This document shows positions 45,948-55,392 of a stretch of 64,000 nt of DNA, one piece after another (within the stretch, counting starts at the first letter, position 1; every line of letters begins with the position of its first letter). The position numbers were made by a program, and so were the translations under genes. This DNA is from Sphingomonas dokdonensis (lineage in GTDB: Bacteria; Pseudomonadota; Alphaproteobacteria; Sphingomonadales; Sphingomonadaceae): contig NZ_NBBI01000004.1 of NCBI RefSeq assembly GCF_002197685.1, forward strand, positions 186,001 to 250,000, in the 5' to 3' direction. The notes under the pieces were generated by a model. That model was not told the DNA's origin and did no database searches. It saw only the letters and a program-made list of their open reading frames with translations.

Positions 45948-46907
45948 ATGCGCGCGTTGCTGATCAAGGCAAAAGGCGGTTTGGGAAATCGCATGCTCGC
46001 CGGCGTCACCGGTGTGATCCTGGCCCAGCTCGCCGGGCGAACCCCCGTGATCGACTGGCGCGACGGGCTGTACGTGCCGCAGGGCACCAACCTGTATCCC
46101 TTGCTGTTCCGCGATCCCACCGGCATCGATCCAGCTTGCTTCGATGCCGCGACGTCGGTTGCGCCCGATCTATGGTCCGGCCGCTTGGCCGAGCAGCCGG
46201 TGCGCATCATCGCCCGCCACTTCCCGAACCGACATTCCAGCCCGTTCATCTACCGTCGCTTGTCCGTTCCGCTGACGGGACGAGACCCCGCGGCGCGGGT
46301 CGGCGTATTTTGGTCCTACCTCCCAAAACTGGCCCGTTTGCGCCGCCGCTTGCGGGCGGACCGCCGCTTCGACGGGCGCCATCTCGACGCAATCACGCAG
46401 GACATGCTGCACCGCTTCTTCACGCCGAATGATCGCGTGCGACAGAGCATCGCCGATCTGTTCGCGGATCGGCCCCGCCCCATCATCGGCGTGCACATCC
46501 GCTTCACCGATCGCAAGGTGCCGCTCGCCAAGATCGAACGGGCACTATCTCGGTTGCGGGCGCGCTTTCCGGATAGTGACATCTTCCTGGCAACCGACAG
46601 CGCGGAGGCGCAAGCCTATATTACGGATCGCTTCGCGCGCGTGTTCACCACGACGAAGCAATTGGCCGAGGATGGGCAGGCGCTGCACTATGCCGGCACC
46701 CAGATGCACGATCCTGTGCGCGAGGCGGAGAATGCCGTCATCGACATGTTCGCGCTCGCAGCGTGCGATTGGCTGATCCACTCCCGACATTCGACCTTCT
46801 CGGTAGCGGCAAGCCTTATCGGCGCCATCCCCGCGGCGCGCCAGATTGATGTCGACCGCTTCAATGCGAAGGTCGTGGTCAAACGTTGGTTTCAGGCAAT
46901 TGCCTGA
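45948..46907 (+). CDS. NodZ/FUT8-like glycosyltransferase (fucosyltransferase fold)
   Basis: About 319 residues from ATG 45948, giving MRALLIKAKGGLGNRML, a nucleotide-sugar-binding start like those of GT11/GT23 enzymes. The motif IIGVHIRFTDRKVP matches the conserved GVHxRxTD region of the alpha-1,6-fucosyltransferase superfamily, and IHSRHSTFSVAASL resembles its third motif. It likely transfers fucose or another deoxyhexose from GDP-sugar onto a glycan. The frame is open back to 45783, with an ATG at 45858 overlapping the previous gene; start choice is uncertain. Confidence 0.72.
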   Translation: MRALLIKAKGGLGNRMLAGVTGVILAQLAGRTPVIDWRDGLYVPQGTNLYPLLFRDPTGIDPACFDAATSVAPDLWSGRLAEQPVRIIARHFPNRHSSPFIYRRLSVPLTGRDPAARVGVFWSYLPKLARLRRRLRADRRFDGRHLDAITQDMLHRFFTPNDRVRQSIADLFADRPRPIIGVHIRFTDRKVPLAKIERALSRLRARFPDSDIFLATDSAEAQAYITDRFARVFTTTKQLAEDGQALHYAGTQMHDPVREAENAVIDMFALAACDWLIHSRHSTFSVAASLIGAIPAARQIDVDRFNAKVVVKRWFQAIA

Positions 46908-46943
46908 TCGGCACCCCCGCACTTCAGCAATGGTCGGCGCCTG

Positions 46944-48392
46944 ATGGCGCGATCGGCCGTTCGCTCCGCGAAGCTGCCGCCGCCAGCGACCCGCCCGAAG
47001 GTGGCGGTTCGCCACGGCCGGCTCGTGCGGCTTGTTCCCCCCGCCCCGCCTACGCCATCCGCCGCGCCGGTCGACACTGTTGCCCTGCCCGATGCGCCGC
47101 TTGCGTTCCGCACCAGAGCAGCCATTGTTCTCTTCGTCTCGTCCCTCTTCCTGCCATCGGTCTTCTTTCTCGGCCCGATCGTTCTGTCGCCGGCGCTGCT
47201 GTTCCTGACGCTCGGCTTTTTACCCTTTATCGGCATCTGGGCGAGCGGTCGTGCGGGGGGGCGGCTGGCGACCGACATACTTGTCCTCGCCTGCGCCGCC
47301 TGGGCCTTTGTCACGCGCTTCGTGCTGCTGCCATTCAGCAACGCCGTGGAGCCGGCCGGCATCGTGATGCTTCAGACCGCCGGCGCCTTCCTGGCTGGCC
47401 GCGTGCTGGTCCGCAATGCAGTCGCGACGCGCCTGGTCTTCGGCACTGCCATCGTCGGCGTCGTGCTGATGATGCCGTTTCTGATCATCGAGTCCGTCAC
47501 GGGTGCCAAGCCCCTGCTCAACGCTGCCGCCCTGCTGGGGCATACGCTGTTGCCGACCAACATGGATCCACGCTGGGGCTTGGGGCGGTCACAGGGGGTG
47601 TTCGAACATCCGATTCTGCTCGGCATGTTCGTTGCCACCTTGATCTCGCCCGCCATCCTGATGTTCCGTAAGGCGCCAGGTCGGCCGGAGCGGGCGCTCG
47701 CGGGGCCGATCGTGATCCTGTCGGCCATGACGTCGCTGTCCACCGGCGCCCTGCTCAGCATGAACATCCAGTTCGGGCTCATGCTGTGGAATGCGGCGCT
47801 TCGACAGGTTAGACAGCGTTGGACAATCCTGATCTGCCTTGTCGTGTTCCTCTATGTTACGGCCGATCTTCTCTCCAATCGCACGCCGTTCCATCTGTTC
47901 GTCGACTATGCGACCTTCAGCGCGCAGAGTTCCTATAATCGCATCCTCATCTGGCAATATGGCTCAGCCGCGGTGATGGACGCACCGTTGCTCGGCCACG
48001 GCACCGATGATTGGGAGAGACCTGCGTTCATGCATGCCAGCATGGACAATTTCTGGCTCGTCATTGCGTATCGCTACGGATTGCCAGCCTTTCTTCTGCT
48101 CGCCGGCGCCTTTCTTCTGACCATCTGGCGCATCGCGCGTCGCTCGGCCTGCAGCGCGCAGGAGCAGAACATGCGGCTGGCAACGATCTTCTCGCTTGTC
48201 GCGATCATGATCGCCGCAGTGAGCGTCCACCTGTGGAACAACAGCTACATCTGGCTCATGTTCATGCTGGGTGCGGTGACCTGGATGACGCAAGCAGGCA
48301 ATGAAGCAGCGCCCGCGGCGGTCGTGGCTGAAGAAGGGCTTGGCCCGGTTGCGGAAAGCCGTCACGCCCGCCTCCGCCGTCTTGGTTTTTGA
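46944..48392 (+). CDS. Wzy/O-antigen-ligase-like polysaccharide polymerase
   Basis: A 482-residue inner-membrane protein with a ~55-residue Arg/Pro-rich cytoplasmic start and roughly 10-12 hydrophobic segments (e.g. VLFVSSLFLPSVFFLGPIVL). A long loop near 320-380 has YNRILIWQYGSAAVMDAPLLGHG, which fits the large periplasmic loop of Wzy/WaaL proteins. Between a glycosyltransferase and a Wzx flippase it most likely polymerises the repeat unit. Its stop overlaps the wzx start by one base. Confidence 0.8.
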   Translation: MARSAVRSAKLPPPATRPKVAVRHGRLVRLVPPAPPTPSAAPVDTVALPDAPLAFRTRAAIVLFVSSLFLPSVFFLGPIVLSPALLFLTLGFLPFIGIWASGRAGGRLATDILVLACAAWAFVTRFVLLPFSNAVEPAGIVMLQTAGAFLAGRVLVRNAVATRLVFGTAIVGVVLMMPFLIIESVTGAKPLLNAAALLGHTLLPTNMDPRWGLGRSQGVFEHPILLGMFVATLISPAILMFRKAPGRPERALAGPIVILSAMTSLSTGALLSMNIQFGLMLWNAALRQVRQRWTILICLVVFLYVTADLLSNRTPFHLFVDYATFSAQSSYNRILIWQYGSAAVMDAPLLGHGTDDWERPAFMHASMDNFWLVIAYRYGLPAFLLLAGAFLLTIWRIARRSACSAQEQNMRLATIFSLVAIMIAAVSVHLWNNSYIWLMFMLGAVTWMTQAGNEAAPAAVVAEEGLGPVAESRHARLRRLGF

Positions 48393-49822
48393 TGGTGGCC
48401 GCGCCTGTGATGCTTCGTTCCGGCACCATGGTCCTTGGGGCCAACATCGTCGATGTAGCGGCCGTTCTGCTCCGGAACATCATCCTGGCGCGACTCCTGC
48501 CGGTTGAGCAATTCGGCTTGGCCGCCACCTTCTCCATCCTGATGACCATGGTGGAAACCTTTCAGAATGTCGGGCTGAACCGGCTGGTGGTGCAGGACGC
48601 GCGCGCTGACCACCCTGACTTTGTCGCCCGGTTGCATGGGGCGCAGATCGCGGTCAGCCTCGGCGCCACGCTGTTGCTCGCCACCTTCGCCTATCCCTTC
48701 GCACTGGCGATGGGCACGCCATCGCTGACGCCGGCGTATCTTCTGCTCGCCCTCGTTCCGCTGGCCAATGCCTTCGTGAACCTCGAAACCTTCAGGATGC
48801 AGCGCGACGGTCGGTTCGGTCCGCAGGTGCTCCGGTCTATCCTGTCACAGCCGGTCGGCCTGCTCGCGCTCGTCCCCGGTTATTGGTGGTTGGGCGACCA
48901 CCGGGCCGCGCTGGTCGCCATCATGGCCCAGCAGATCACGGCCGTTGTTCTGACCCACATAAACGTCCGCCCTCGGTTCAGCTTGGCCTTCGACCCAACA
49001 GTGATGCGCACGGTCGCCGCCTTCGGCTGGCCGCTGATCGTCAACGGTCTCCTCATGTTCCTGATCCTGAACGGCGACCGGATCATTGTGCTGAGGCAGT
49101 TCGGGCCGGCCACCCTTGGGTGGTTCAGCGCCGCCGTCATGCTCACCCTCACGCCGGCGAACCTGATCCTGCGCACCATTCAGACTATTGTCTTGCCGCT
49201 CCTTTCAAAGATGCAATCGGATCGACCAGCCTTTCAGCGTATCTATGATACGAGTTGTAGCACCTCCGCTCTGGTCGGTGTGGTTGCCGTGCTTGGCAGC
49301 CTGCTCTTCGGGCCGCTCGTCATCGGCTTGCTGTTCGGGCCAAAGTTTCTGCCCGCAGCGACGGTGATCACCCCCCTCGCCTGCATGAACGCGCTTCGGG
49401 TGCTTCGCATCGCGCCGACGGTGGCAGCGATGGCGCACGGCGAGACGCGCAACCCGCTCTACGCCAATGTCGTCCGTGCACTCGGCGTGCCGCTTGCCGC
49501 CGTGAGCGCCGCGCTTACCGGCGCGATCTGGCCGATGATCGTTGTCGGCGTGGCAGCCGAACTGGCCGGGGCTATCGCCGCAGGGCGGCTGGCGCATCGC
49601 CGCGTCGGCGTCGATGGCGCGCTCTACTGGCGATCGCTGCGGCTGCTTGGTTCGTGCAGCATGGCCGCACTGGCGATCCCATGGGCGCAATGGCCGGCCA
49701 CGCTGTTGATCTTGTCGCTGCTACTCGTCGCCATCGCACGGTGCGGCAGTCACCTCGGCCTCACGCGGCTGTTTCGGTGGGACCGATGGAACTGGGCAGC
49801 GCACCGATCGCATCGCACCTGA
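48392..49822 (+). CDS. Wzx-type polysaccharide flippase
   Basis: A 476-residue MATE-fold exporter of the polysaccharide biosynthesis family (MOP superfamily). The N-terminus LGANIVDVAAVLLRNIILARLLPVEQFGLAA is the usual first helix pair; about 12-14 segments follow. It would flip lipid-linked repeat units to the periplasm for the Wzy-like polymerase before it. The ATG at 48392 is part of TGATG with the preceding stop, giving coupled translation. Confidence 0.86.
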   Translation: MVAAPVMLRSGTMVLGANIVDVAAVLLRNIILARLLPVEQFGLAATFSILMTMVETFQNVGLNRLVVQDARADHPDFVARLHGAQIAVSLGATLLLATFAYPFALAMGTPSLTPAYLLLALVPLANAFVNLETFRMQRDGRFGPQVLRSILSQPVGLLALVPGYWWLGDHRAALVAIMAQQITAVVLTHINVRPRFSLAFDPTVMRTVAAFGWPLIVNGLLMFLILNGDRIIVLRQFGPATLGWFSAAVMLTLTPANLILRTIQTIVLPLLSKMQSDRPAFQRIYDTSCSTSALVGVVAVLGSLLFGPLVIGLLFGPKFLPAATVITPLACMNALRVLRIAPTVAAMAHGETRNPLYANVVRALGVPLAAVSAALTGAIWPMIVVGVAAELAGAIAAGRLAHRRVGVDGALYWRSLRLLGSCSMAALAIPWAQWPATLLILSLLLVAIARCGSHLGLTRLFRWDRWNWAAHRSHRT

Positions 49823-49914
49823 TTGGCGTAAGTTAGCGTCGATCCGGATGCATTCTATTGCCGATCGGCAAGCGGCGGACCCATGACCGCAAGGCGCCAA
49901 CAAGAGGATGCACG

Positions 49915-51276
49915 ATGAACTGGTTTTCCGCCTTGTTGGGGAAGCGGGACGACGCGGCGATCAATCATGATGAAAGCGATGTCCCTGATTTTGTCCCATC
50001 CCCGCCCGCAGCGGCCACCAACATCCGACGCTCGCTGCCGAGGTTCCGCGGCACGGCTGCCGATCAGCTTTGTACCGGCACGCGTCCGCTCGATCGAACC
50101 CGGCTCCAGTTACGGCACGCGTTCACGCCTGCCCGACCGATCATGGACCCAGCCATGCTGGCCGGCCGCACGAATCTGCTCCGCACGATGATCCGCGCGA
50201 TTGAGGATCAGTATCTCCATGTCGTGCTGTTCGGCCCTCGCGGAATCGGCAAAACGTCGCTGCTTCACGTGCTCTGCGGCATCGCGCAGCAATCCCGCTA
50301 TCTGGTGCGCTATGTCTCATGTGGCGAGCGCACCAGTTTCGACGGCCTGATGCGTGCCGTTTGCGCCGATATTCCGCTGTTGTTTCACGCTGCTTACGAC
50401 CCGACCGGGGAAGAAATCGAGGAAGGATTATCCTTCGCCGATCTGTTGAGCGATCAACCGATCACCGTCGAATTGGCGAGCGATCTTCTCGGCAAGGTTG
50501 CGGGTAGCCGACTGTTGGTCGTGCTCGACGAATTCGATCGCGCAAGCGAGGCGGAGTTCCGCCGATCGGTTGCCGAGCTCATCAAGAACATCTCCGATCG
50601 CGGCTGCCGCGTGCAGCTGATCATCGCTGGCGTCGCTCACAATCTTACCGAGATCATCGAGCATGTGCCCTCGATCCGTCGCAACATCCTGGGCCTGCTG
50701 GTACCTAATATGGCGCCTACCGAGATCGCCGAGCTGATCAGCAACGGGCAACATGCCAGCGGCATGACGTTCACGCCCAAGGCATTGCAACTCATCAGCC
50801 TGGCCGCCCTAGGCCTCCCGTATCTCGCCAGCCTGGTAAGCCAGCACGCCGGCTTCGCCGCACTCGACCGTGACTCACTCGTTATCGACCACATTGATGT
50901 GGAGCGCGGCATCACGCAGGTGCTGGACCATCTGGAACTGCGCATCCCGCCGGATCTGCGCCAAAATCTCAAATCAGCGCTCGCGCATGGACATGAGGAG
51001 AGTCTGGGCACCCTCGCCCAATTGGCGCTGATGAATAGCTTTCAATTACCGCAACCCGCTGACGACGGCTCCATCACGGCACCGGGGGCGGACCAGTGTG
51101 CGGTGCCGGCAGATGTCGTTCACCGCATCAGTGACGATTATCACCTGATCAAGATCACCTCGGTTCACGGATCAAGCGAACGCCGCTTCACCGATGACGG
51201 CGTCCCCCTGTATCTCTGGGTACGATTGATGCACCGGCACGTCATTACGAGCGGCGGACCCACGAACACACAGTAA
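49915..51276 (+). CDS. Orphan P-loop ATPase (AAA/ORC-like)
   Basis: A 453-residue cytoplasmic protein. A ~75-residue Pro/Arg-rich start is followed by GRTNLLRTMIRAI and Walker A GPRGIGKTS, Walker B LLVVLDEFDRAS, and a sensor-like QLIIAGVAHN, then a helical lid (SIRRNILGLLVPNMAPTEI) and a C-terminal winged-helix-like part. This is the layout of ORC/Cdc6- and STAND-like ATPases. No partner nuclease or effector domain is visible. It follows wzx by 92 bp, with AAGAGG before ATG 49915. A role in polysaccharide export or control is suggested by place only. Confidence 0.75.
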   Translation: MNWFSALLGKRDDAAINHDESDVPDFVPSPPAAATNIRRSLPRFRGTAADQLCTGTRPLDRTRLQLRHAFTPARPIMDPAMLAGRTNLLRTMIRAIEDQYLHVVLFGPRGIGKTSLLHVLCGIAQQSRYLVRYVSCGERTSFDGLMRAVCADIPLLFHAAYDPTGEEIEEGLSFADLLSDQPITVELASDLLGKVAGSRLLVVLDEFDRASEAEFRRSVAELIKNISDRGCRVQLIIAGVAHNLTEIIEHVPSIRRNILGLLVPNMAPTEIAELISNGQHASGMTFTPKALQLISLAALGLPYLASLVSQHAGFAALDRDSLVIDHIDVERGITQVLDHLELRIPPDLRQNLKSALAHGHEESLGTLAQLALMNSFQLPQPADDGSITAPGADQCAVPADVVHRISDDYHLIKITSVHGSSERRFTDDGVPLYLWVRLMHRHVITSGGPTNTQ

Positions 51277-51581
51277 ACACACCATCATCGGTCAGGTCAC
51301 AGGCTCGTTTTCCGCCGATATTGCGCCGGGCGGAGCGACGGTCATGCCAGAACAGTGCCACTGGTCACGGCAAGCGCCAGCCCGCAGGCAACGCCGGCAG
51401 GATAGGCTACCTCCCCGATTGAACATATCGCGTTCTTCGCGCGTCTCGCTTCAATGATCGTCCTTGGCTTAACGACACCTCCGTTGCGCGGCCGCCGCAG
51501 CATGCCGCCCCGCCGATCCGTGTCAGAAGCAACGCTGCCGCCCGCGCCGCTCTCCCACGCCCATTTTTGGAATGCCACGCG
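51277..51581. other. Gap without a clear gene
   Basis: About 305 bases between the ATPase and the lactonase gene. No hairpin terminator with T-run, RNA gene or convincing reading frame was recognised. The left strand stays open across it with a hydrophobic end, but this is most likely the shadow of the lactonase gene. Confidence 0.5.
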
Positions 51582-52571
51582 GTGAGGGCGAACAGCGATA
51601 GTGACCTTCTTCCCGGTCGCCTGCTCCGCCGGCCCGGAGCGCCCGCGGCTGACAAGGCCTTCCCAGGTAGCCAGATAGACGATCCGCGGCTTGCCGAGGT
51701 GTTGTCGCCCGAAGCGCCGCTGCTGGTGCTGCACGAAGGGGCGATCCATGCCGAAGGACCGGCGTGGCAGGCCTCGCACGATCGCCTGCTGTTTTCCGAC
51801 GTTCCGAACCGGCGGCTCAACGCCTGGTACGAGGACGACGGCCGGGTCGAGGTGGCGATCGATGCCACCTGGTTCATGAACGGCAACGCGGTCGCGGCGG
51901 ACGACGCCGTTTGGCATTGCGAACATGGTCGCCGCTGCATCAGCCGGTCGCAACCCGACCTTGCCGAAGCCCCCGAGCCGATCGTCACACATTTCGAGGG
52001 AAAGCGGCTCAACTCGCCCAACGACGTCGCAGTGGCGGCAGATGGCACAATCTGGTTCACCGATCCGATCTTCGGCATCGCCATGCCCAGCCAGGGTGCG
52101 TTGGCCGACCCGGAGCTGGACCATCGCAGCGTCTATCGCTTCGATCCGACGAGTGGCGCGCTGGCGCGGATCGCCGACTACGAGCAGCCAAACGGTGTCG
52201 CGCTCTCGGCCGATGGTGCGACGCTCTACGTCTCGGACACGTCCGTGTCGCTCGGCGAGGTGCCGGGCTTCTCCGCGGGCGATAAGCACGAAGTGTGGCG
52301 CTTCGTCGCTGCACCTGATGGGTCATGGGGCGATGGCGAGTTCTTTTGCCGTACCGATCACGGCTATCCCGACGGCTTCGCGGTGGACGTGCGCGGCTGG
52401 CTTTGGGTGAGCGCGGGCGATGGCGTTCACGTCTGGTCGGCGGAGGGCGTCCGGCTCGGCTATGTCCCGGTGGGCGCCACGGTGTCCAACCTTTGCTTTG
52501 GCGGATCGACCGGACGCCGCCTGTTCATCGCGGCGCAAAGCCGCCTGGTCGCTCTCGACCTGAAGGCCTGA
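51582..52571 (+). CDS. SMP-30/gluconolactonase family protein
   Basis: About 329 residues forming a six-bladed beta-propeller. Metal-site elements of the family are present: Glu in HAEGPAW, Asn in LNSPNDVAV and Asp in YVSDTS after QPNGVALSADG. Members hydrolyse sugar lactones such as gluconolactone. It is followed after 3 bp by a GH15 enzyme, so the pair is probably one operon in glucose or glucan oxidation. The start is uncertain: GTG at 51582 or TTG at 51567; neither has a good ribosome site. Confidence 0.85.
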   Translation: MRANSDSDLLPGRLLRRPGAPAADKAFPGSQIDDPRLAEVLSPEAPLLVLHEGAIHAEGPAWQASHDRLLFSDVPNRRLNAWYEDDGRVEVAIDATWFMNGNAVAADDAVWHCEHGRRCISRSQPDLAEAPEPIVTHFEGKRLNSPNDVAVAADGTIWFTDPIFGIAMPSQGALADPELDHRSVYRFDPTSGALARIADYEQPNGVALSADGATLYVSDTSVSLGEVPGFSAGDKHEVWRFVAAPDGSWGDGEFFCRTDHGYPDGFAVDVRGWLWVSAGDGVHVWSAEGVRLGYVPVGATVSNLCFGGSTGRRLFIAAQSRLVALDLKA

Positions 52572-52574
52572 CGC

Positions 52575-54350
52575 ATGACTACCCCAATCGCCGACTATGC
52601 GCTGATCGGCGACGGGCGCACTGCCGCCCTCGTCGCACGTAACGGCTCGATCGACTTCCTGTGCCTGCCGCATTTCGACAGCGATGCTTGCTTTGCCGCC
52701 ATGCTGGGCGATCAGGCGAACGGCTGCTGGCAAATCGCACCGACCGGCTTCGTCACCGGTGTGGAGCGGCGCTATCGCGGCGACACGCTGATCCTGGAAA
52801 CCGACCACACCACCGAAAGCGGCACGGTGCGCGTCATCGACTTCATGCCTTGGCACGACGGGCCGCCGATCGTCATCCGCATGGTGGAGGGACTGTCGGG
52901 CGAGGTGGAGATGGCCAGCCTGATGCGCCCGCGGTTCGATTACGGGCGCGTGCCGCCGTGGATGCGATCCTTCGATGGTGGGCTGTGCGCAGACGCCGGG
53001 CCACACCAACTGGTCCTGCACGCGCCGTGCCCGCTGGAGGCGGTGGACAATGACGCGCGCGCGACCTTTCGGGTCAAGAAGGGCGAGACGCTGGCGTTCG
53101 CGCTGTCCTACGCACCGTCCTATGCCGCGCTGCCGGACAAGCCCGCCGCCGCCCGCCTGCTGAAGCAGACCGACAAGGCGTGGCGCGACTGGATAGATCG
53201 GTTCGACGCGCCGGAACGCTGGGGCAATGCGCTCAAGCGATCACTGTTAACGCTGAAGGCGCTGATCGACCGTCGTACCGGCGGGCTGGTGGCTGCGGCG
53301 TCGATGGGGCTGCCGGAGGTGCCCGGCGGATCGATGAACTGGGATTATCGCTATTGCTGGCTGCGCGACGCGACCTTCACGCTGACCGCGCTGCTCAACG
53401 CCGGTTTCGGCGAGGAGGCGGTGCGCTGGCGCGACTGGATCCTGCGCGCGATCGCAGGCGATCCGGCCGACATGCGGATCATGTACCGCATCGACGGCGG
53501 CCGGCGATTGCAGGAATATGAGGCGACATGGCTGTCGGGGCATGGCGGCGCCCGCCCGGTGCTGGTCGGCAATGCCGCGTCGGAGCAGACGCAGCTCGAT
53601 GTCTATGGCGAGCTGATCGACAGCTTCCACGTCGGCGCGCGCGCCGGGGTGGAGCGCACGCCGCGCGACATCGCGGTGGAGATCGCGCTGATCGAATATC
53701 TGGAGGGTGCCTGGGACAAGCCTGGCGCGGATATCTGGGAAAGCCGCGGCGACCCGGGCTGTTACACCTATTCGCAGGCGATGGCCTGGGTCGGTATCAA
53801 CCATTTCGTCGAAAGCGAGACGATGCGCGCGGCGGCCGGCGACGAACTGGTCGGGCGGATGCGCGGGCTGCGCAAGCAGATCCATCAGACGGTGTGCGAC
53901 CGCGGCTATTCCGCAGAGCGCGGACATTTCGTGCAGCGTTACGATGGCACGGCGCTCGACGCCTCGCTGTTGCTGTTGCCGCTCGTCGGTTTCCTGCCGG
54001 CCGACGATCCGCGCATCGCCGGCACGATCGCGGCGGTCGAGCGCGAGCTGATGGAGGGCGGCCTGGTGCGGCGCAAGGCGGCAACGGGCGACGGGCATGA
54101 CGAGGGCGTCTTCCTCGCCTGCTCCTGCTGGCTCGCCGACTGCATGGTGATGCAGGGCCGGCGCGACGAAGCGGCCAGCATGCTCGACCGGGTGATCGGC
54201 CTCGGCAACGACGTCGGGCTGCTCAGCGAGGAGTTCCACGTGCCGACGCGCCAGTTGATCGGCAACGTGCCGCAGGCGCTGTCGCACCTCGGCGTGGTGA
54301 ACACCGCACTGTTCCTGTCGCGCGAGGTGGTGCAGCGCGGCGCGGTGTAG
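52575..54350 (+). CDS. Glycoside hydrolase family 15 (glucoamylase/trehalase type)
   Basis: A 591-residue enzyme with the N-terminal beta-sandwich (PIADYALIGDGRTAALVARNGSIDFLCLP) and (alpha/alpha)6 barrel of GH15. Key segments: NWDYRYCWLRDATF, the general-acid region DIWESRGDPGCYTYSQAMAWVG and the base region LLSEEFHVPT. Bacterial members without a signal peptide, as here, include trehalases and intracellular glucoamylases. Given the trehalose operon elsewhere in the window, trehalase activity is plausible but not shown. ATG is 3 bp after the lactonase stop. Confidence 0.92.
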   Translation: MTTPIADYALIGDGRTAALVARNGSIDFLCLPHFDSDACFAAMLGDQANGCWQIAPTGFVTGVERRYRGDTLILETDHTTESGTVRVIDFMPWHDGPPIVIRMVEGLSGEVEMASLMRPRFDYGRVPPWMRSFDGGLCADAGPHQLVLHAPCPLEAVDNDARATFRVKKGETLAFALSYAPSYAALPDKPAAARLLKQTDKAWRDWIDRFDAPERWGNALKRSLLTLKALIDRRTGGLVAAASMGLPEVPGGSMNWDYRYCWLRDATFTLTALLNAGFGEEAVRWRDWILRAIAGDPADMRIMYRIDGGRRLQEYEATWLSGHGGARPVLVGNAASEQTQLDVYGELIDSFHVGARAGVERTPRDIAVEIALIEYLEGAWDKPGADIWESRGDPGCYTYSQAMAWVGINHFVESETMRAAAGDELVGRMRGLRKQIHQTVCDRGYSAERGHFVQRYDGTALDASLLLLPLVGFLPADDPRIAGTIAAVERELMEGGLVRRKAATGDGHDEGVFLACSCWLADCMVMQGRRDEAASMLDRVIGLGNDVGLLSEEFHVPTRQLIGNVPQALSHLGVVNTALFLSREVVQRGAV

Positions 54351-54797
54351 GCGGATGATGTGCTTAGGCAGGTTTGCTCAAGCCCAAAGCGTGAGGCCCG
54401 CTTTCGCCCAAGGCTGGACACCTGGGCAGGTAAGCTGTCTTATCGAAAGCAGCCGTTGGCTCAGCCGGAGCATTCCCGTTTTCCCATCGTCGAAGGCTAA
54501 TTTCGGGAAAGAGCAGTCGAGAACAGATTTTGGGAAATGCGATACTCAGGACGCTCCTAGGTGTAATCGGCGAGGTCACCTTCCCGTTTTGAGTTCGTTT
54601 CGGGAAAGACGAGATGCGACTTACGCTTGCAGTTTCGCGGACGCCACGTCATGCTGAGGGTGCCGAAAATAGAGTAGCAGGTCGGTAGCTCCTGCGCCCG
54701 TCCAACGGGTTCTTCCCAGCCACGGCGTTGACCCAATACGTTGGGAAGGCGCTGGCTATGGGGTTCGCGTCTTCCCGGCTGATGCCGAGGAATGCTC
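54351..54797. other. Gene-poor intergenic stretch
   Basis: About 450 bases, less GC-rich than the surroundings, between the GH15 and DUF1772 genes. Only short frames with no family resemblance occur. It holds two copies of a TTCCCG/CGGGAA inverted repeat, listed separately. It could be decayed repeat DNA or hold an unrecognised small RNA. Confidence 0.55.
54473..54606. repeat. Two related TTCCCG...CGGGAA hairpins
   Basis: Copy one: TTCCCGTTTT at 54473 with TTTCGGGAAAG at 54501. Copy two: TTCCCGTTTT at 54581 with TTTCGGGAAAG at 54598. A further TTTTGGGAAA lies between them. The duplicated inverted repeat is the only organised structure in this gene-free stretch. Confidence 0.55.
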
Positions 54798-55238
54798 ATG
54801 AATATTATTGCCATTGTCGCCCTGACCTGTGCGGCTCTGTTCACGGGCGCGGCCGGATACATCACGCTGGTCGAGCATCCGGCACGGCTCCAATTGGCGG
54901 ATGGCCCCCTGCTCGCGCAATGGAAGCCCAGTTATGACAGGGCGCTGCCGATCCAGTCCGGCCTAGCTATTGTCGGAGGCCTCAGCGGAATGGGCGCCTG
55001 GTATCTGTCGGGCACTGTGCTCTGGGTATTGGGAAGCCTTGTCCTGCTCGCCAACTGGCCGTTCACGCTGCTTGCGATCATGCCGACCAACAAGCAGCTT
55101 AAGATGATCCGGCCCGAGAAAGCCGGGCCGCCGACCCGTGCGCTATTGGTTTCGTGGGGAAAGCTGCACGCGGTCAGGAGCGTGCTGGGCGTCGTGTCGA
55201 CGGCCTTGTTTGCAGCCGCGCTTGCCGTGGCCGCATAA
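54798..55238 (+). CDS. DUF1772 membrane protein
   Basis: A 146-residue protein with about four hydrophobic segments and the family signature WPFTLLAIMPTNKQL, plus LVSWGKLHAVRSVLG near the end. DUF1772 includes anthrone-oxygenase-like proteins, but most bacterial members have no known role. The start at 54798 has GAGGAA eight bases upstream. It stands alone, convergent with the VOC gene. Confidence 0.85.
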   Translation: MNIIAIVALTCAALFTGAAGYITLVEHPARLQLADGPLLAQWKPSYDRALPIQSGLAIVGGLSGMGAWYLSGTVLWVLGSLVLLANWPFTLLAIMPTNKQLKMIRPEKAGPPTRALLVSWGKLHAVRSVLGVVSTALFAAALAVAA

Positions 55239-55392
55239 CCCGGCTGTCCCGATCAACCATCGTTTCTGGGGAAAAGCGGCTAGGTTCAGGGTCGGCTATG
55301 CAGGTCGGCGTTCCTGTAAGCGGCCTGTCCGAATACCTCCCACAATCCGGCCACCATTACTTAACCATCACCCTCACCGCGTCTTGCCCAGC

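Noticed and set aside
49915..51276. Calling the ATPase a phage-defence gene
   Set aside because: No nuclease, toxin, sensor repeat or partner gene is visible; a P-loop alone does not support this.
51342..52289. A 315-residue reading frame on the minus strand
   Set aside because: It mirrors the SMP-30 gene in an antisense frame, with composition typical of such shadows; only its last ~40 residues fall in the gap and match no family.
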